Shown here in pieces: positions 43,606 to 52,935 of a stretch of 64,000 bases of DNA. Under the pieces are notes generated by a model. The model was not told the origin of the DNA, did no database searches, and saw only the letters and a list, made by a program, of their open reading frames with translations. A program made the translations under genes and the position numbers. Source of the DNA: RUG12461 sp045657665 (GTDB taxonomy: Bacteria > Bacillota > Clostridia > Lachnospirales > Lachnospiraceae); NCBI GenBank assembly GCA_045657665.1, contig JAZOTN010000008.1, forward strand, positions 62,001-126,000. The letters run 5' to 3'. How positions within the stretch are numbered: position 1 is the stretch's first letter; the number at the start of each line of letters is the position of its first letter.

Positions 43606-44715
43606 ATGGCGGAAAAGACGATAGAAAAGAGAAGAATGACCGGTCTTGACGGGATCCGTGCATGGGCAATCCTGCTCGTGGTCGGCCAGCATACCGGTCT
43701 CCTGCCGGAAAGCGGCAGTGCCAGCATACCGCTTTTTTTCCTGCTGAGCGGATTTTTCACGGCATGGTCTTCAAAAAGTGAAGGCGTTGAGGAACGCTTT
43801 CTTCGGCCGAAGGAGTGGCTGCTTTACTATATTGGCAGGATTTTCAGGATCATACCGCTTTATTATGTCTGTATCTTTTTCTTCTGGTTCTTTTATCCCG
43901 GGATCTGCTTCGCCGGTCAGGATGTGGTGTTAAAGCACATGACATTTACGGAAGTCGGTGTGCATTTCTGGTTTCTGCAGCAGGAGATCGTGATGTACCT
44001 CTTTGCACCGATCATTCTCTGCGGACTGGCACTGATCGGAAAACTGTTCCGGGATAAAACGGATCTCAAGGAAATTGTATTTATCATCCTGCTCCTTGTT
44101 GCGGCAGCGTGGGCAAAGCTTTCTCCGGTCATCTATCTGAACGGAAACGGGGAACAGATGGTGTTTCGGATTTACATTTTCCTCATGGGGATGGCGGTCG
44201 CCTATTTTTGCAGGATCATAAAAAGAAAGAATTGGAATCTGACGGAATCGGCAAGTCGTGGGCTTACGGTTCTCGGAAATCTGGTGATCCTTGGGACTTT
44301 CTTATTTACATTGGCATCTACGCCGGTAGTTCTGGGGAACCTTGGGCTTGTGGATTTTCCGCCGAATTTCGTGTTTGAACACGACATCATTTACAGCGTC
44401 AATGGAATGATCTGGATTGCGGCAGCAGTGCTTTGTCAAAAGGGATGGATCGCACGCTTTTTCGGAAACGGTGTGTTTGTCCGACTGTCTGAAAGAAGCT
44501 ATGGGATTTATCTCTTCCATTTTCTTTTGATGCTGGGGCTCGGCAATTGTCCGGAGGGGATTCATCTGTTTCTCCTTTGCCTTTTCCTGAGCTGGCTGAT
44601 CGCAGAGTTTATGTATGCTGTGGTAGAGAAACCCCTCGGGGATTTCGGCCGGCATCTTTCCGTAAAAAAACTGGGATCCTACTATAAAGATTTGTTTACA
44701 AAGTTTATTGCATGA
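43606..44715 (+). CDS. Acyltransferase-3 family membrane protein (OafA-like)
   Basis: A 369-residue protein with about ten membrane segments and the AT3 opening LDGIRAWAILLVVGQH, whose His is the conserved catalytic residue in the first helix. FFLLSGFF and the RIFRIIPLYY loop are also typical. No SGNH domain is attached, unlike the protein at 51119. It would move an acetyl (or other acyl) group from cytoplasmic CoA to the glycan. It sits between two DUF2142 genes and overlaps the next by ATGA. Confidence 0.87.
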   Translation: MAEKTIEKRRMTGLDGIRAWAILLVVGQHTGLLPESGSASIPLFFLLSGFFTAWSSKSEGVEERFLRPKEWLLYYIGRIFRIIPLYYVCIFFFWFFYPGICFAGQDVVLKHMTFTEVGVHFWFLQQEIVMYLFAPIILCGLALIGKLFRDKTDLKEIVFIILLLVAAAWAKLSPVIYLNGNGEQMVFRIYIFLMGMAVAYFCRIIKRKNWNLTESASRGLTVLGNLVILGTFLFTLASTPVVLGNLGLVDFPPNFVFEHDIIYSVNGMIWIAAAVLCQKGWIARFFGNGVFVRLSERSYGIYLFHFLLMLGLGNCPEGIHLFLLCLFLSWLIAEFMYAVVEKPLGDFGRHLSVKKLGSYYKDLFTKFIA

Positions 44716-46679
44716 TGAAGATCAAACAGATTATGAAGAAAATATACCCGCTTCTCATCCTGCTGGTGATCGGCGTGATCCTGATGCTGTATGGTTACGC
44801 GAAGGTCAGAGACGAATACGGGATCCATATTTATGAGAGCAGCTCGGATACATTCTCAGAGCCTCTTCAAAACGGGGATGTGATCCGAACGGATTTTGTT
44901 GCGCCGGATTCCATGAAGATGGAGTCGGTGGGATTTCTTTTTGTGGATTACGGAAATGAAAACAGCGGCGGAGAACTGCTGGTTTCTGTAAACAACCGGA
45001 CAACCGGGGAACAGCTGGGATCCGGCATCATTCCCGTAAATACAACCCGTGAGTGGGAATGGCAGGATCTCGGTCTTTCCGGGGAACGGGTTTCATCAGG
45101 TGATATGGTGGAGGTTCTGATCAAAGCAGAGAATCTGCCGGATGAAACAGTGCTTTCTCTGGTCCTCTCAAAAGACGGAGAGCATCCCGCACTCCGGATC
45201 CATGCGGATTACTGGGATTCGTTCCAGAAGCTGCAGATTCTTTTTTCCCTTGTGGTTCTCGGACTGATCGTGTTTGCGTATTACGGACTTTATATCAGGC
45301 AGATCCGGCTGGAATATCTGTTTCTTCTGACCTTTGTCATAATGGGATTTCTTTTTAATTTTCTGATTCCGGCAAAGCTCGGACCGGATGAGGAAGCGCA
45401 TCTTAACAGTGTCTACAAGATTGCGGAACGGATCGAAGGGTGGGAAGCACCTGCGGACAACGTATCCATGATCACTGCGGAGGAAAAATATAACGGTCTT
45501 GGTGTGGAAGAAACAGGACATGACTACTATGTGACATATTATGGATGGCTGGCAGCGCATTCGGACAATACCGTATTGGAAACCCATAGCTTCTGGGGTT
45601 CCCAGGAAAACCCGGATCTTACCTATACGCCGGCTGCTCTTGGAATTGTGGCGGGAAGAGAATTGCATCTTTCTGCAGCGGGGATCATTGTCTGCGGCAG
45701 GATCTTTGCCTTTGTTCCTGTTTGTTTGCTGCTGTTTTATGCCATCAAAAGGATTCCGTTCGGAAATGAAATACTGTTCACCATTGCGATGCTGCCGACC
45801 ATGCTTCAGGAGGCAACGACGATCAATGCGGACGGAATTGATATAGCGCTTTCCTTTGCGCTGATCGCAGCCGTGCTGCGGATCTTGTACGGTGAAAAAG
45901 AAAAATGGCGGTTTCTGGACTACGGAATCCTTGTTTTTACGATGCTGATTCTCTGCAGATGTAAATATGGTGCGCTTGTCCCGCTCTGTATGCTGCCACT
46001 TCTGATTTTCTGGAAAAAGAAGTCTGCTTTGAAGGGACTACGGGATTCGTTTCGGTCAAAAAAGGGGGCAGAGGAAGCGATTCTTGCCGCTGCCTGCCTC
46101 GTGCTTCCGGTCGTATGTATCCTGATCGGCTTTTTCCCACTGATTCATACGACCGTACATGCATACGGAGAGACGCTCTGGGCTACCCATTACACATTTT
46201 CCGATATACTGCACGATCCTCTTTCGATCCTGTATCTTCTTGCAAGCACGATCTATCATAAAATGGATTTCTATATCCTCAGCCTTTCCGGAACGTATCT
46301 CGGATGGCTCAATATTATATTACCGCAATATCTGACGATCACGATGCTTTTTATCGTTCTGATCGCGTCTCTTCCGAAGGAATCGGAGCATTCTCTTTTC
46401 CCGGTTTCACGCAGGATCATGTTCTTTTTGACGGCGTTTTTCGGAATTGCCTTTGCGGTTGGCGGTATGCTGATCGGCTGGACGGATGTCGGAAGTGATT
46501 TTATCGATGGAGTGCAGGGACGGTATTTTTTGCCTTTCCTGCCGCTTCTCATCTTTGCCCTGCGGCCGAAATGCATTGCTGTTTCAGAGGATGGAAGCGT
46601 ACAAAAGAAAGCGGTTATGGCAAGCGTGTTTATGCAGATCTGGATCATAACAGCGCTGTTTGTAAGAGCGCAATCATGA
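44712..46679 (+). CDS. DUF2142 family membrane protein with outer beta domain
   Basis: A 655-residue protein. A first membrane helix (about 10-28) is followed by an outer beta-rich domain of about 140 residues, then the DUF2142 core. The acidic loop is LGPDEEAH (Asp226, Glu227, His230). RIPFGNEILFTIAMLPTMLQE and GVQGRYFLPFLP match the neighbours. The domain order is the same as in the degenerate protein at 557, which therefore looks like a shortened relative of this type. Confidence 0.8.
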   Translation: MMKIKQIMKKIYPLLILLVIGVILMLYGYAKVRDEYGIHIYESSSDTFSEPLQNGDVIRTDFVAPDSMKMESVGFLFVDYGNENSGGELLVSVNNRTTGEQLGSGIIPVNTTREWEWQDLGLSGERVSSGDMVEVLIKAENLPDETVLSLVLSKDGEHPALRIHADYWDSFQKLQILFSLVVLGLIVFAYYGLYIRQIRLEYLFLLTFVIMGFLFNFLIPAKLGPDEEAHLNSVYKIAERIEGWEAPADNVSMITAEEKYNGLGVEETGHDYYVTYYGWLAAHSDNTVLETHSFWGSQENPDLTYTPAALGIVAGRELHLSAAGIIVCGRIFAFVPVCLLLFYAIKRIPFGNEILFTIAMLPTMLQEATTINADGIDIALSFALIAAVLRILYGEKEKWRFLDYGILVFTMLILCRCKYGALVPLCMLPLLIFWKKKSALKGLRDSFRSKKGAEEAILAAACLVLPVVCILIGFFPLIHTTVHAYGETLWATHYTFSDILHDPLSILYLLASTIYHKMDFYILSLSGTYLGWLNIILPQYLTITMLFIVLIASLPKESEHSLFPVSRRIMFFLTAFFGIAFAVGGMLIGWTDVGSDFIDGVQGRYFLPFLPLLIFALRPKCIAVSEDGSVQKKAVMASVFMQIWIITALFVRAQS

Positions 46680-46689
46680 GGACGAACCT

Positions 46690-49119
46690 ATGATATTTGA
46701 TGAATATAAAAACGGACCGGTCGATGGCGGAAATGCTGTTTATCTCGTTGATGACCTGAAATACTATGAAAAGATTGACAGGTCGAGGCGACAGATTCTG
46801 ATCTCCGGCTGGCTTTTCTATAAAACAAGGACAGAGGAACCTATTCAAACGAAGGTGGTTATGGATGGGAAAGATTCAGAAGACCTTACCGATGTTATGA
46901 TCCGGCAGGAGATCATAAACCGTCAGGATGTCTGCGATATGTATGACGGTAAAAATGCAAAGATCGGCTTCCGGATCCTTATTGAAACGACACGAAGTTT
47001 TAGGGAGACCGGAGAGAAAATAGAACTTCAGGTAGAACGCATGGATGGGAGCGAAGCGGTATCTGTGCTGACTCTTCCGACGGATGAAGAGAGTCTTTCT
47101 GAAATCCATGTGGAAAATGTGCATTATATGATCGACCAGTTTGCTCTAAACGGAGATACGATCCGGATGGCAGGCTGGGGCTATCTTTCTGACCTTTTCG
47201 AGGAGTATCGTCCGCTTACAGTTTGGGCGGAAGCGGATGGAAAGCGGATCGGCAGGGCAGAATATATGCTGCGCCCGGATATCATCAGCCTTTTTAAAGC
47301 ACCGGAGGATGCAGAGCGTCAATGGGGTTTTTTCCTGCTATTGGAGCTCAAAGACTATCCGGAATGTGTGATCTGCTTTGGAGAAGAACAGTGTTTTGCG
47401 GAGAAAAGGATCAGTCTTGACGAACTGCGTCGGGAGAAACGGGAGAAAAAAAGGCGCTACCGGAGCAAATGGGAAATGATGCGCCTTGCGGATCCGATGC
47501 AGAAAGAGGATGACCGCTGGTACCACAAACACCTTTCCCGGGAAGAATATGACCACATTATGGAAGAAAGGCTTTCTTTCCGAAATGTGGATTATGATGT
47601 GTGGATCCGGAGGCATCTGCCGACGGAAAAGGAACTGGCTGTTCAAAGAAAGGCACGGTTTGAGAAGAATCCGAAGATCTCCATTGCGGTACCGACATTT
47701 CGGACACCGGAAAAGTTCCTCAGAGAAATGATCTCTTCGGTGCAGTCCCAGACCTATCCGAACTGGGAGCTTTGTATCGCAGACGGAAGCCTTGACGGGA
47801 GCCTGACGGAGATACTAACGGAGCTTTCCGGGAAGGATAAGCGGATCCGTTTTGTGACGCTGGAGGAAAACTACGGGATCTCCGGAAATACCAATGAAGC
47901 GCTGAAAATCGCAACGGGAGAATACTTATCGCTCCTTGACCATGATGATGTGCTGACGCCGGATGCTCTCTATGAGGTTGTAAAACGGATCAATGAAACG
48001 GATGCGGACTGTATCTATTCGGATGAGGATAAAGTGGATTTTGATCTGGAGGACTATTTTGAACCTCATTTTAAACCGGATTTCAATCCGGATATGCTCC
48101 ACAGCTGCAATTACATCTGCCATTTCTTTGTGATCCGGAGGGATGTATTTGAGAGAGCCGGGTTCTTCCGTTCGGAGTATGACGGATCACAGGATTTCGA
48201 CTTTATTTTGAGATGTACTTCAGAGGCCGGCAGGATCGAACATATCCGGAAAATGCTCTACCACTGGCGGAGTCATGCGGCGTCTACTGCGATGAATCCG
48301 GAGAATAAGATGTACTGCTATACGGCAGGACGGGCAGCGATTCTTTCGGATCTAGAGAAACACGGCTATCAGGGCGCGACGGTCGGGAACTATACAAGGC
48401 TGGGTTATTATGAACCGTTTTATCCGCTTTCGACGAAACCGATAGTGACAGTTTTTACACGGGAAGAAAGTTTGCCGAGGATACAAGGTGCAAAAGAGGC
48501 CGGAAATCTATACGAAAACACAGAGATTATTTCTCTTTCAGGGGAAGGGATCTGTTCCGAACAGCTGCCGTCGCTGCTTCAAAGTGCGAAGGGAGACTAT
48601 TATCTTTTCCTGTCCGGGATCTTTCTGGAAGGTTCTGAAAACTGGATCGAGAGACTTCTTTCCAATGCCCTTCGTCCTGAGGTTGGAGTGATCGGAGGAA
48701 TGGTTTATAATGAAATTGGTCGGATCAGTTCGTCCGGAAAGATTGTCCGTGAGAATGGAACACTCATGGATCTCTTTAAGGGACTTCTTAAGGAGGAGCC
48801 GGGGTATGCGGCGCATGCACTGATGCAGCAGGATGTGAGTGCCGTTTCGCCGGGGTGTTTTCTTATCAGCCGGGAGAATTACGAAAAGGCAGGTGGATTT
48901 CCGGTTGCTTCTTCCGAGATGGAATCGGCAGCATTGCTTTGCAGAAATGTGCTCGATATGAACAGACTGGTGGTTTATACGCCGTTTGCAAGGGTGAAGG
49001 AAAAGGAATCTCCGATAAATGAGGATATTCTGATTGAGACGCTGAGAACGGGGAAGAGTGACCCGTATTATCATCCCGGATTTGATCCGGAGGGAGAGGC
49101 GTTTACGCTGACGCTATAG
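46690..49119 (+). CDS. Large GT2 protein: duplicated beta domains, intact first GT domain, degenerate second GT domain
   Basis: An 809-residue protein with GAGGA before the ATG. Two similar beta domains open it (about 20-120 and 138-245): each has a GW turn (ISGWLFY, MAGWGYL), a DGK segment, a block with R.DI/R.EI and a closing GF/GFF strand. A GT2 domain (about 325-560) is intact: ISIAVPTFRTP, LLDHDD (415-420) and YSDED (443-447). The C-terminal GT2-like domain (about 585-790) has FLSGIF (640-645) where the active relative at 23614 has LLNND, so its metal-binding Asp is gone. It is the mirror image of that protein. Probably a cytoplasmic chain-building transferase in which the second domain is structural. 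Confidence 0.8.
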   Translation: MIFDEYKNGPVDGGNAVYLVDDLKYYEKIDRSRRQILISGWLFYKTRTEEPIQTKVVMDGKDSEDLTDVMIRQEIINRQDVCDMYDGKNAKIGFRILIETTRSFRETGEKIELQVERMDGSEAVSVLTLPTDEESLSEIHVENVHYMIDQFALNGDTIRMAGWGYLSDLFEEYRPLTVWAEADGKRIGRAEYMLRPDIISLFKAPEDAERQWGFFLLLELKDYPECVICFGEEQCFAEKRISLDELRREKREKKRRYRSKWEMMRLADPMQKEDDRWYHKHLSREEYDHIMEERLSFRNVDYDVWIRRHLPTEKELAVQRKARFEKNPKISIAVPTFRTPEKFLREMISSVQSQTYPNWELCIADGSLDGSLTEILTELSGKDKRIRFVTLEENYGISGNTNEALKIATGEYLSLLDHDDVLTPDALYEVVKRINETDADCIYSDEDKVDFDLEDYFEPHFKPDFNPDMLHSCNYICHFFVIRRDVFERAGFFRSEYDGSQDFDFILRCTSEAGRIEHIRKMLYHWRSHAASTAMNPENKMYCYTAGRAAILSDLEKHGYQGATVGNYTRLGYYEPFYPLSTKPIVTVFTREESLPRIQGAKEAGNLYENTEIISLSGEGICSEQLPSLLQSAKGDYYLFLSGIFLEGSENWIERLLSNALRPEVGVIGGMVYNEIGRISSSGKIVRENGTLMDLFKGLLKEEPGYAAHALMQQDVSAVSPGCFLISRENYEKAGGFPVASSEMESAALLCRNVLDMNRLVVYTPFARVKEKESPINEDILIETLRTGKSDPYYHPGFDPEGEAFTLTL

Positions 49120-49122
49120 GGT

Positions 49123-51111
49123 ATGGATAGAAAGAAGTTTGTAAAAAGCATACTGATCGCGGCGATAGCGGTTATTGCTGTTCTTGGGATTGCGGCTCTG
49201 GTTGAGATTATCGGGTTTGAGTGGAAGTCTGTCCGGAGTCCAAAGGCGGAACACGTATATGCTCTGTCGGAAGCAATAGAAGCAGATAATCCGATCGAAG
49301 GACGGGATCATTACCTGACTGCGGGAGAGACCATCAGTGAAACAGATGATTATTCGGAGCATTCCTATACGGACCCGGTGTTTTATCGGTTTGATTTCCC
49401 GTCGGAATTTCTGAATCGTTTGCAGGTTACGCTGAAAGAACCTGAAGAAGCGGAAGATTTCAGGAACGTCGATTATACAGTGATTGTAAACACGGCATCC
49501 ACTTATGGGGAGGATAAGTATACGTGGCTTGACGACAGCGCTTCTTATCTTCTTGGATGCGGCATTACGGAGCTTCGGGATGTTTCCAAATCCGTATATC
49601 TGGAGCTGGAAAAAGAGGATGCGGAGCGGATTGAAAGCGTCACATTTGCAAATCGTTTCGTGTTTAACTACGAGAGATGGCTCCTTTTGGTGGCAGCAGT
49701 CGGAGTTCTTGCGATTCTGATTCTTTTCAGAAAGGTATTGCTGGAACGCCTGGAACTGGTATTCCTTCTTTTTGCCATGACATTCGGCATTTCGATCTTG
49801 TTTTCTCATGGGATTACACCCCTTTGCTGGGATGAACAGATTCATTTTTCCTGTATTTATCAGATGTCTTATCCGGGAGATGTGCCACAGACGGAGAGCT
49901 ACACGGCCTATACGACCCTGCAGCTTCCGAAGGGTAATACCATTGAGGAGCATGAACTCCTCGCTGCCTGGGCAGACGCTCATAATGACTTAAATACAGC
50001 CGTTTATGCGCCGAAGGATTATCCGCACACAACGGTGTTCGGTCGGGTCGGATACATATTTGAGGCATTTTCGATGTTTCTTGCAAGGGCACTTGGAGCC
50101 GGATTTTCAGCTTGTATCTATATTTCCAATTTTGTGAATCTTCTGGTCTACGTGGTCGTAGTGACGTTTGCGATACGGCTTGCTGCTTTCGGAAAACGAG
50201 CGATGTTTTTTATCGCGATGATGCCGGTGCCGCTCCTCCTTGCAACCGCGTTTTCTTATGATGCTTTTACAAATGCGTTTTTGCTTCTTGGATTTGCACT
50301 TTTCAGCCGGGAATATGCAAGTTCTGAAAAACTGAACTATAAACGTATGGTGCTTTGTGCGGCAGCCTTTGCTCTCGGCATCATTCCGAAGGCAGTTTAT
50401 TTTCCGCTTGCGTTATTACCCGCTTTTTTGCCGAAAGAAAAGTATCGGAGCAAAAAAGAGCGGGACATCTACTGCATCCTGCTGCTTCTGCTGACACTTG
50501 CCCTTGCCGCGACGTTTGTGCTTCCGACGATTCTTGCCGGAAGCGGTGGTACGGATCTTTACTCTGATCCCCGGAGAGCAACTGCAAATGTATCGGCACA
50601 GCTTTCACTTGTGCTGCATCATCCTGTGAAATACCTGAGACTTTTGCTTACGAATATCCTTTCGTGGCAGCTGCCCTGGTATCTTGGGATGAAATCCTGG
50701 ACAAACTTTGTGTATTCCGGAATGTATACGGGAACCGGAACCTATCTCATTTCACTGATTTTCGCTTTCCTTGCGTTGACGCAGGGGAGCATGGATGGTG
50801 CAGATAAGATGCCATCCTTAAAGCGCCTTAAGATTGGTGCTGTCATCCTTTCCCTGATCTCTCAGATGACGATCTGGAGCGCCATGTATCTGGCATTCAA
50901 TCCTGTCGGAGCGGAACGCATCAAGGGCGTGCAGGGACGGTATCTGTTCCCGTTTGTGTGGCTCGTGATCCTGCTGTTCTTTAACAAAAAGATCGAATGC
51001 CGCTTGAAACAGAGTACCTATAACACGATTATAGTCGGCTCGGCAGCGTTTGTTACCTTTATAACGTGTTATATGGTATACTATTCTACGATGTGGATGA
51101 ATGTAATATAA
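49123..51111 (+). CDS. DUF2142 family membrane protein with outer beta domain
   Basis: A 662-residue protein starting four bases after the GT2 stop. A membrane helix (about 9-29) and an outer domain of about 150 residues precede the polytopic core. The acidic loop is CWDEQIHF (Asp237, Glu238, His241). AAFGKRAMFFIAMMPVPLLLA and GVQGRYLFPF are family blocks. It is the most divergent of the active-looking copies in this window. Probably another outer-face glycosyltransferase with its own acceptor. Confidence 0.8.
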   Translation: MDRKKFVKSILIAAIAVIAVLGIAALVEIIGFEWKSVRSPKAEHVYALSEAIEADNPIEGRDHYLTAGETISETDDYSEHSYTDPVFYRFDFPSEFLNRLQVTLKEPEEAEDFRNVDYTVIVNTASTYGEDKYTWLDDSASYLLGCGITELRDVSKSVYLELEKEDAERIESVTFANRFVFNYERWLLLVAAVGVLAILILFRKVLLERLELVFLLFAMTFGISILFSHGITPLCWDEQIHFSCIYQMSYPGDVPQTESYTAYTTLQLPKGNTIEEHELLAAWADAHNDLNTAVYAPKDYPHTTVFGRVGYIFEAFSMFLARALGAGFSACIYISNFVNLLVYVVVVTFAIRLAAFGKRAMFFIAMMPVPLLLATAFSYDAFTNAFLLLGFALFSREYASSEKLNYKRMVLCAAAFALGIIPKAVYFPLALLPAFLPKEKYRSKKERDIYCILLLLLTLALAATFVLPTILAGSGGTDLYSDPRRATANVSAQLSLVLHHPVKYLRLLLTNILSWQLPWYLGMKSWTNFVYSGMYTGTGTYLISLIFAFLALTQGSMDGADKMPSLKRLKIGAVILSLISQMTIWSAMYLAFNPVGAERIKGVQGRYLFPFVWLVILLFFNKKIECRLKQSTYNTIIVGSAAFVTFITCYMVYYSTMWMNVI

Positions 51112-51118
51112 AAGGAAT

Positions 51119-52924
51119 ATGGGGAATATTCGAAGAAAAGATATTGATCTGTTAAAAGGCATCGCAATCCTTGCAGTTGTGTTTTACCATGTGGGGTTTC
51201 TTCCATCAGGCTATCTTGGGGTTGATGTTTTTTTTGTGCTTGGAGGATTTTTGATCGTTCCGAAGATTGTGGAACAGGTTTTAAAGAATGAATTTCAGTA
51301 CTTACGCTTTCTTGCTGAACGGATTATTCGGTTTCTTCCGCTTCTGTTGATTGTATCACTGATTTCCATGGTCATAGGTTATTTTTTCTGGCTGCCGGAT
51401 GACTATGAAAACCTGTCTGAGTCTGTTGTTGCATCAAACCTTTTTTCAAACAATATTCTTTCGGCAATTACAACCGGCAATTATTGGGATACAGTAAATG
51501 AATACAAACCCTTGATGCATACTTGGTATCTGGGGATTCTGATGGAGTTTTATATAACCGTCCCACTCATAGTACTGATTTTTGGAAAACTATCTGGATG
51601 TCTGCACTGGAATGGACGAAAGGTAATTTTGTTCATTTTATCCTTACTGACGTTGATTTCATTTTTGGTGTTTTTGCTTTACCCGGCCGGAACAGCTCAA
51701 AAGTTTTATTATCTTCCGTTCCGATTTTATGAGCTTTCGGCAGGTGGAGTGGTTGGTTGTATTGTAAGAGAAAGGGGATGCCTTTTTAAAGGGAAAAAGG
51801 TTCTTTCATGTCTTTTTTTTATGATACTATGCGTTATAATATGCATAGGGATTTTCAGTATTGAACCAGGAAGCATCGGTAAGGAGACCTGGATCATAGG
51901 GAATGAAGAGGAGAGTGCGGGTGATCATCGGTTATTGATTCCAAATATGTTGGCGGTTCCGTTGACAGTATTATTTACCGTTCTTTTTTTGGGATCCGAG
52001 GAAATATCTCTTTTCAATAAAAGCCGTTTTCTTCCGATGGTAGGAAGACGGAGTTATAGTATCTTTGTGTGGCATCAGGTACTGTTGGCGTTGTATCGTT
52101 ATTCGATTTCCATAAAGATCACAGTTGGTTTTCTGATTCTCTATATTGTGGTATTGGCGATAGTTACGGAAATCAGCTACCGGAAAATCGAACAGATTCG
52201 GTTAAGCAAAAAAAGCTTTATTGTAACAACTTGCGGAGCATTGATTTTATCAGGAGTTTCTTTTGGCATTTACCATCATGCCGGAGTGGTACGTGATATT
52301 CCGGAGCTGGATATCCGGGTGAGTGATGTCCACCGTAACATGCATGCGGAGTATTGCGACAGAGTGTATGCTTATCAGGATGATTTTTCAATGGAAAACG
52401 GAAAGAGAAATATCCTTGTTGTCGGGAACAGTTTTGCACGTGACTTTGGAAATATACTTTTGGAGTCGACGTATGCGGATAAGATCAATTTATCATATCG
52501 GAATTGGCTCACAGAAGATCAGGATTTTTTGATTCAACAAGCAGATCGAATTTTCGTTTTCAGCGCGAAAGAGAAGGTTTCGGATTTTATATGGGATAAT
52601 GTAAGTGACAAGAGTGTGGTTTACGGAATAGGCACCAAAAATTATGGTACGAACAATGGACAGATCTATTCTCACCGTTTTTCTAATGATTATTTTACTC
52701 AGACTGCGGAATATGATAAGGGATATAAGACTTTGAACGAGGACTGGGAAAGAGCATGGGGAGATCATTACGTGGAATTGATCGCTCCGGTGGAAACAGA
52801 GGATGGAAGAATCCGGGTATTTACGGATGATGATCGGTATATCAGCCAGGATTGCCGGCATTTAACAAAAGCAGGTGCAGAATACTATACAAGGTTATTG
52901 GATTTGGAAAATCTGATTTTCTGA
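51119..52924 (+). CDS. Acyltransferase-3 protein fused to an SGNH domain (OafA-type)
   Basis: A 601-residue protein with AAAAGGAAT before the ATG. Residues about 1-380 are an AT3 membrane domain (AILAVVFYHVGFLPSGYLGV with the catalytic His; RIIRFLPLLL; RSYSIFVWHQ). Residues about 395-600 are an outer SGNH domain: VVGNSFARD with Ser438, and DCRH (Asp578, His581). Such AT3-SGNH fusions carry both the membrane acyl-passing and the transfer step in O-antigen and peptidoglycan O-acetylation. Base composition is lower in GC than in genes to the left. The short gap on either side suggests it belongs to the same transcription unit. Confidence 0.88.
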   Translation: MGNIRRKDIDLLKGIAILAVVFYHVGFLPSGYLGVDVFFVLGGFLIVPKIVEQVLKNEFQYLRFLAERIIRFLPLLLIVSLISMVIGYFFWLPDDYENLSESVVASNLFSNNILSAITTGNYWDTVNEYKPLMHTWYLGILMEFYITVPLIVLIFGKLSGCLHWNGRKVILFILSLLTLISFLVFLLYPAGTAQKFYYLPFRFYELSAGGVVGCIVRERGCLFKGKKVLSCLFFMILCVIICIGIFSIEPGSIGKETWIIGNEEESAGDHRLLIPNMLAVPLTVLFTVLFLGSEEISLFNKSRFLPMVGRRSYSIFVWHQVLLALYRYSISIKITVGFLILYIVVLAIVTEISYRKIEQIRLSKKSFIVTTCGALILSGVSFGIYHHAGVVRDIPELDIRVSDVHRNMHAEYCDRVYAYQDDFSMENGKRNILVVGNSFARDFGNILLESTYADKINLSYRNWLTEDQDFLIQQADRIFVFSAKEKVSDFIWDNVSDKSVVYGIGTKNYGTNNGQIYSHRFSNDYFTQTAEYDKGYKTLNEDWERAWGDHYVELIAPVETEDGRIRVFTDDDRYISQDCRHLTKAGAEYYTRLLDLENLIF

Positions 52925-52935
52925 AAGTAAAGATA

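Noticed and set aside
49114..49983. Minus-strand open frame (289 codons) opposite a DUF2142 gene
   Set aside because: Composition is that of an antisense frame, without hydrophobic pattern or motif; the plus-strand protein has the family's acidic loop.
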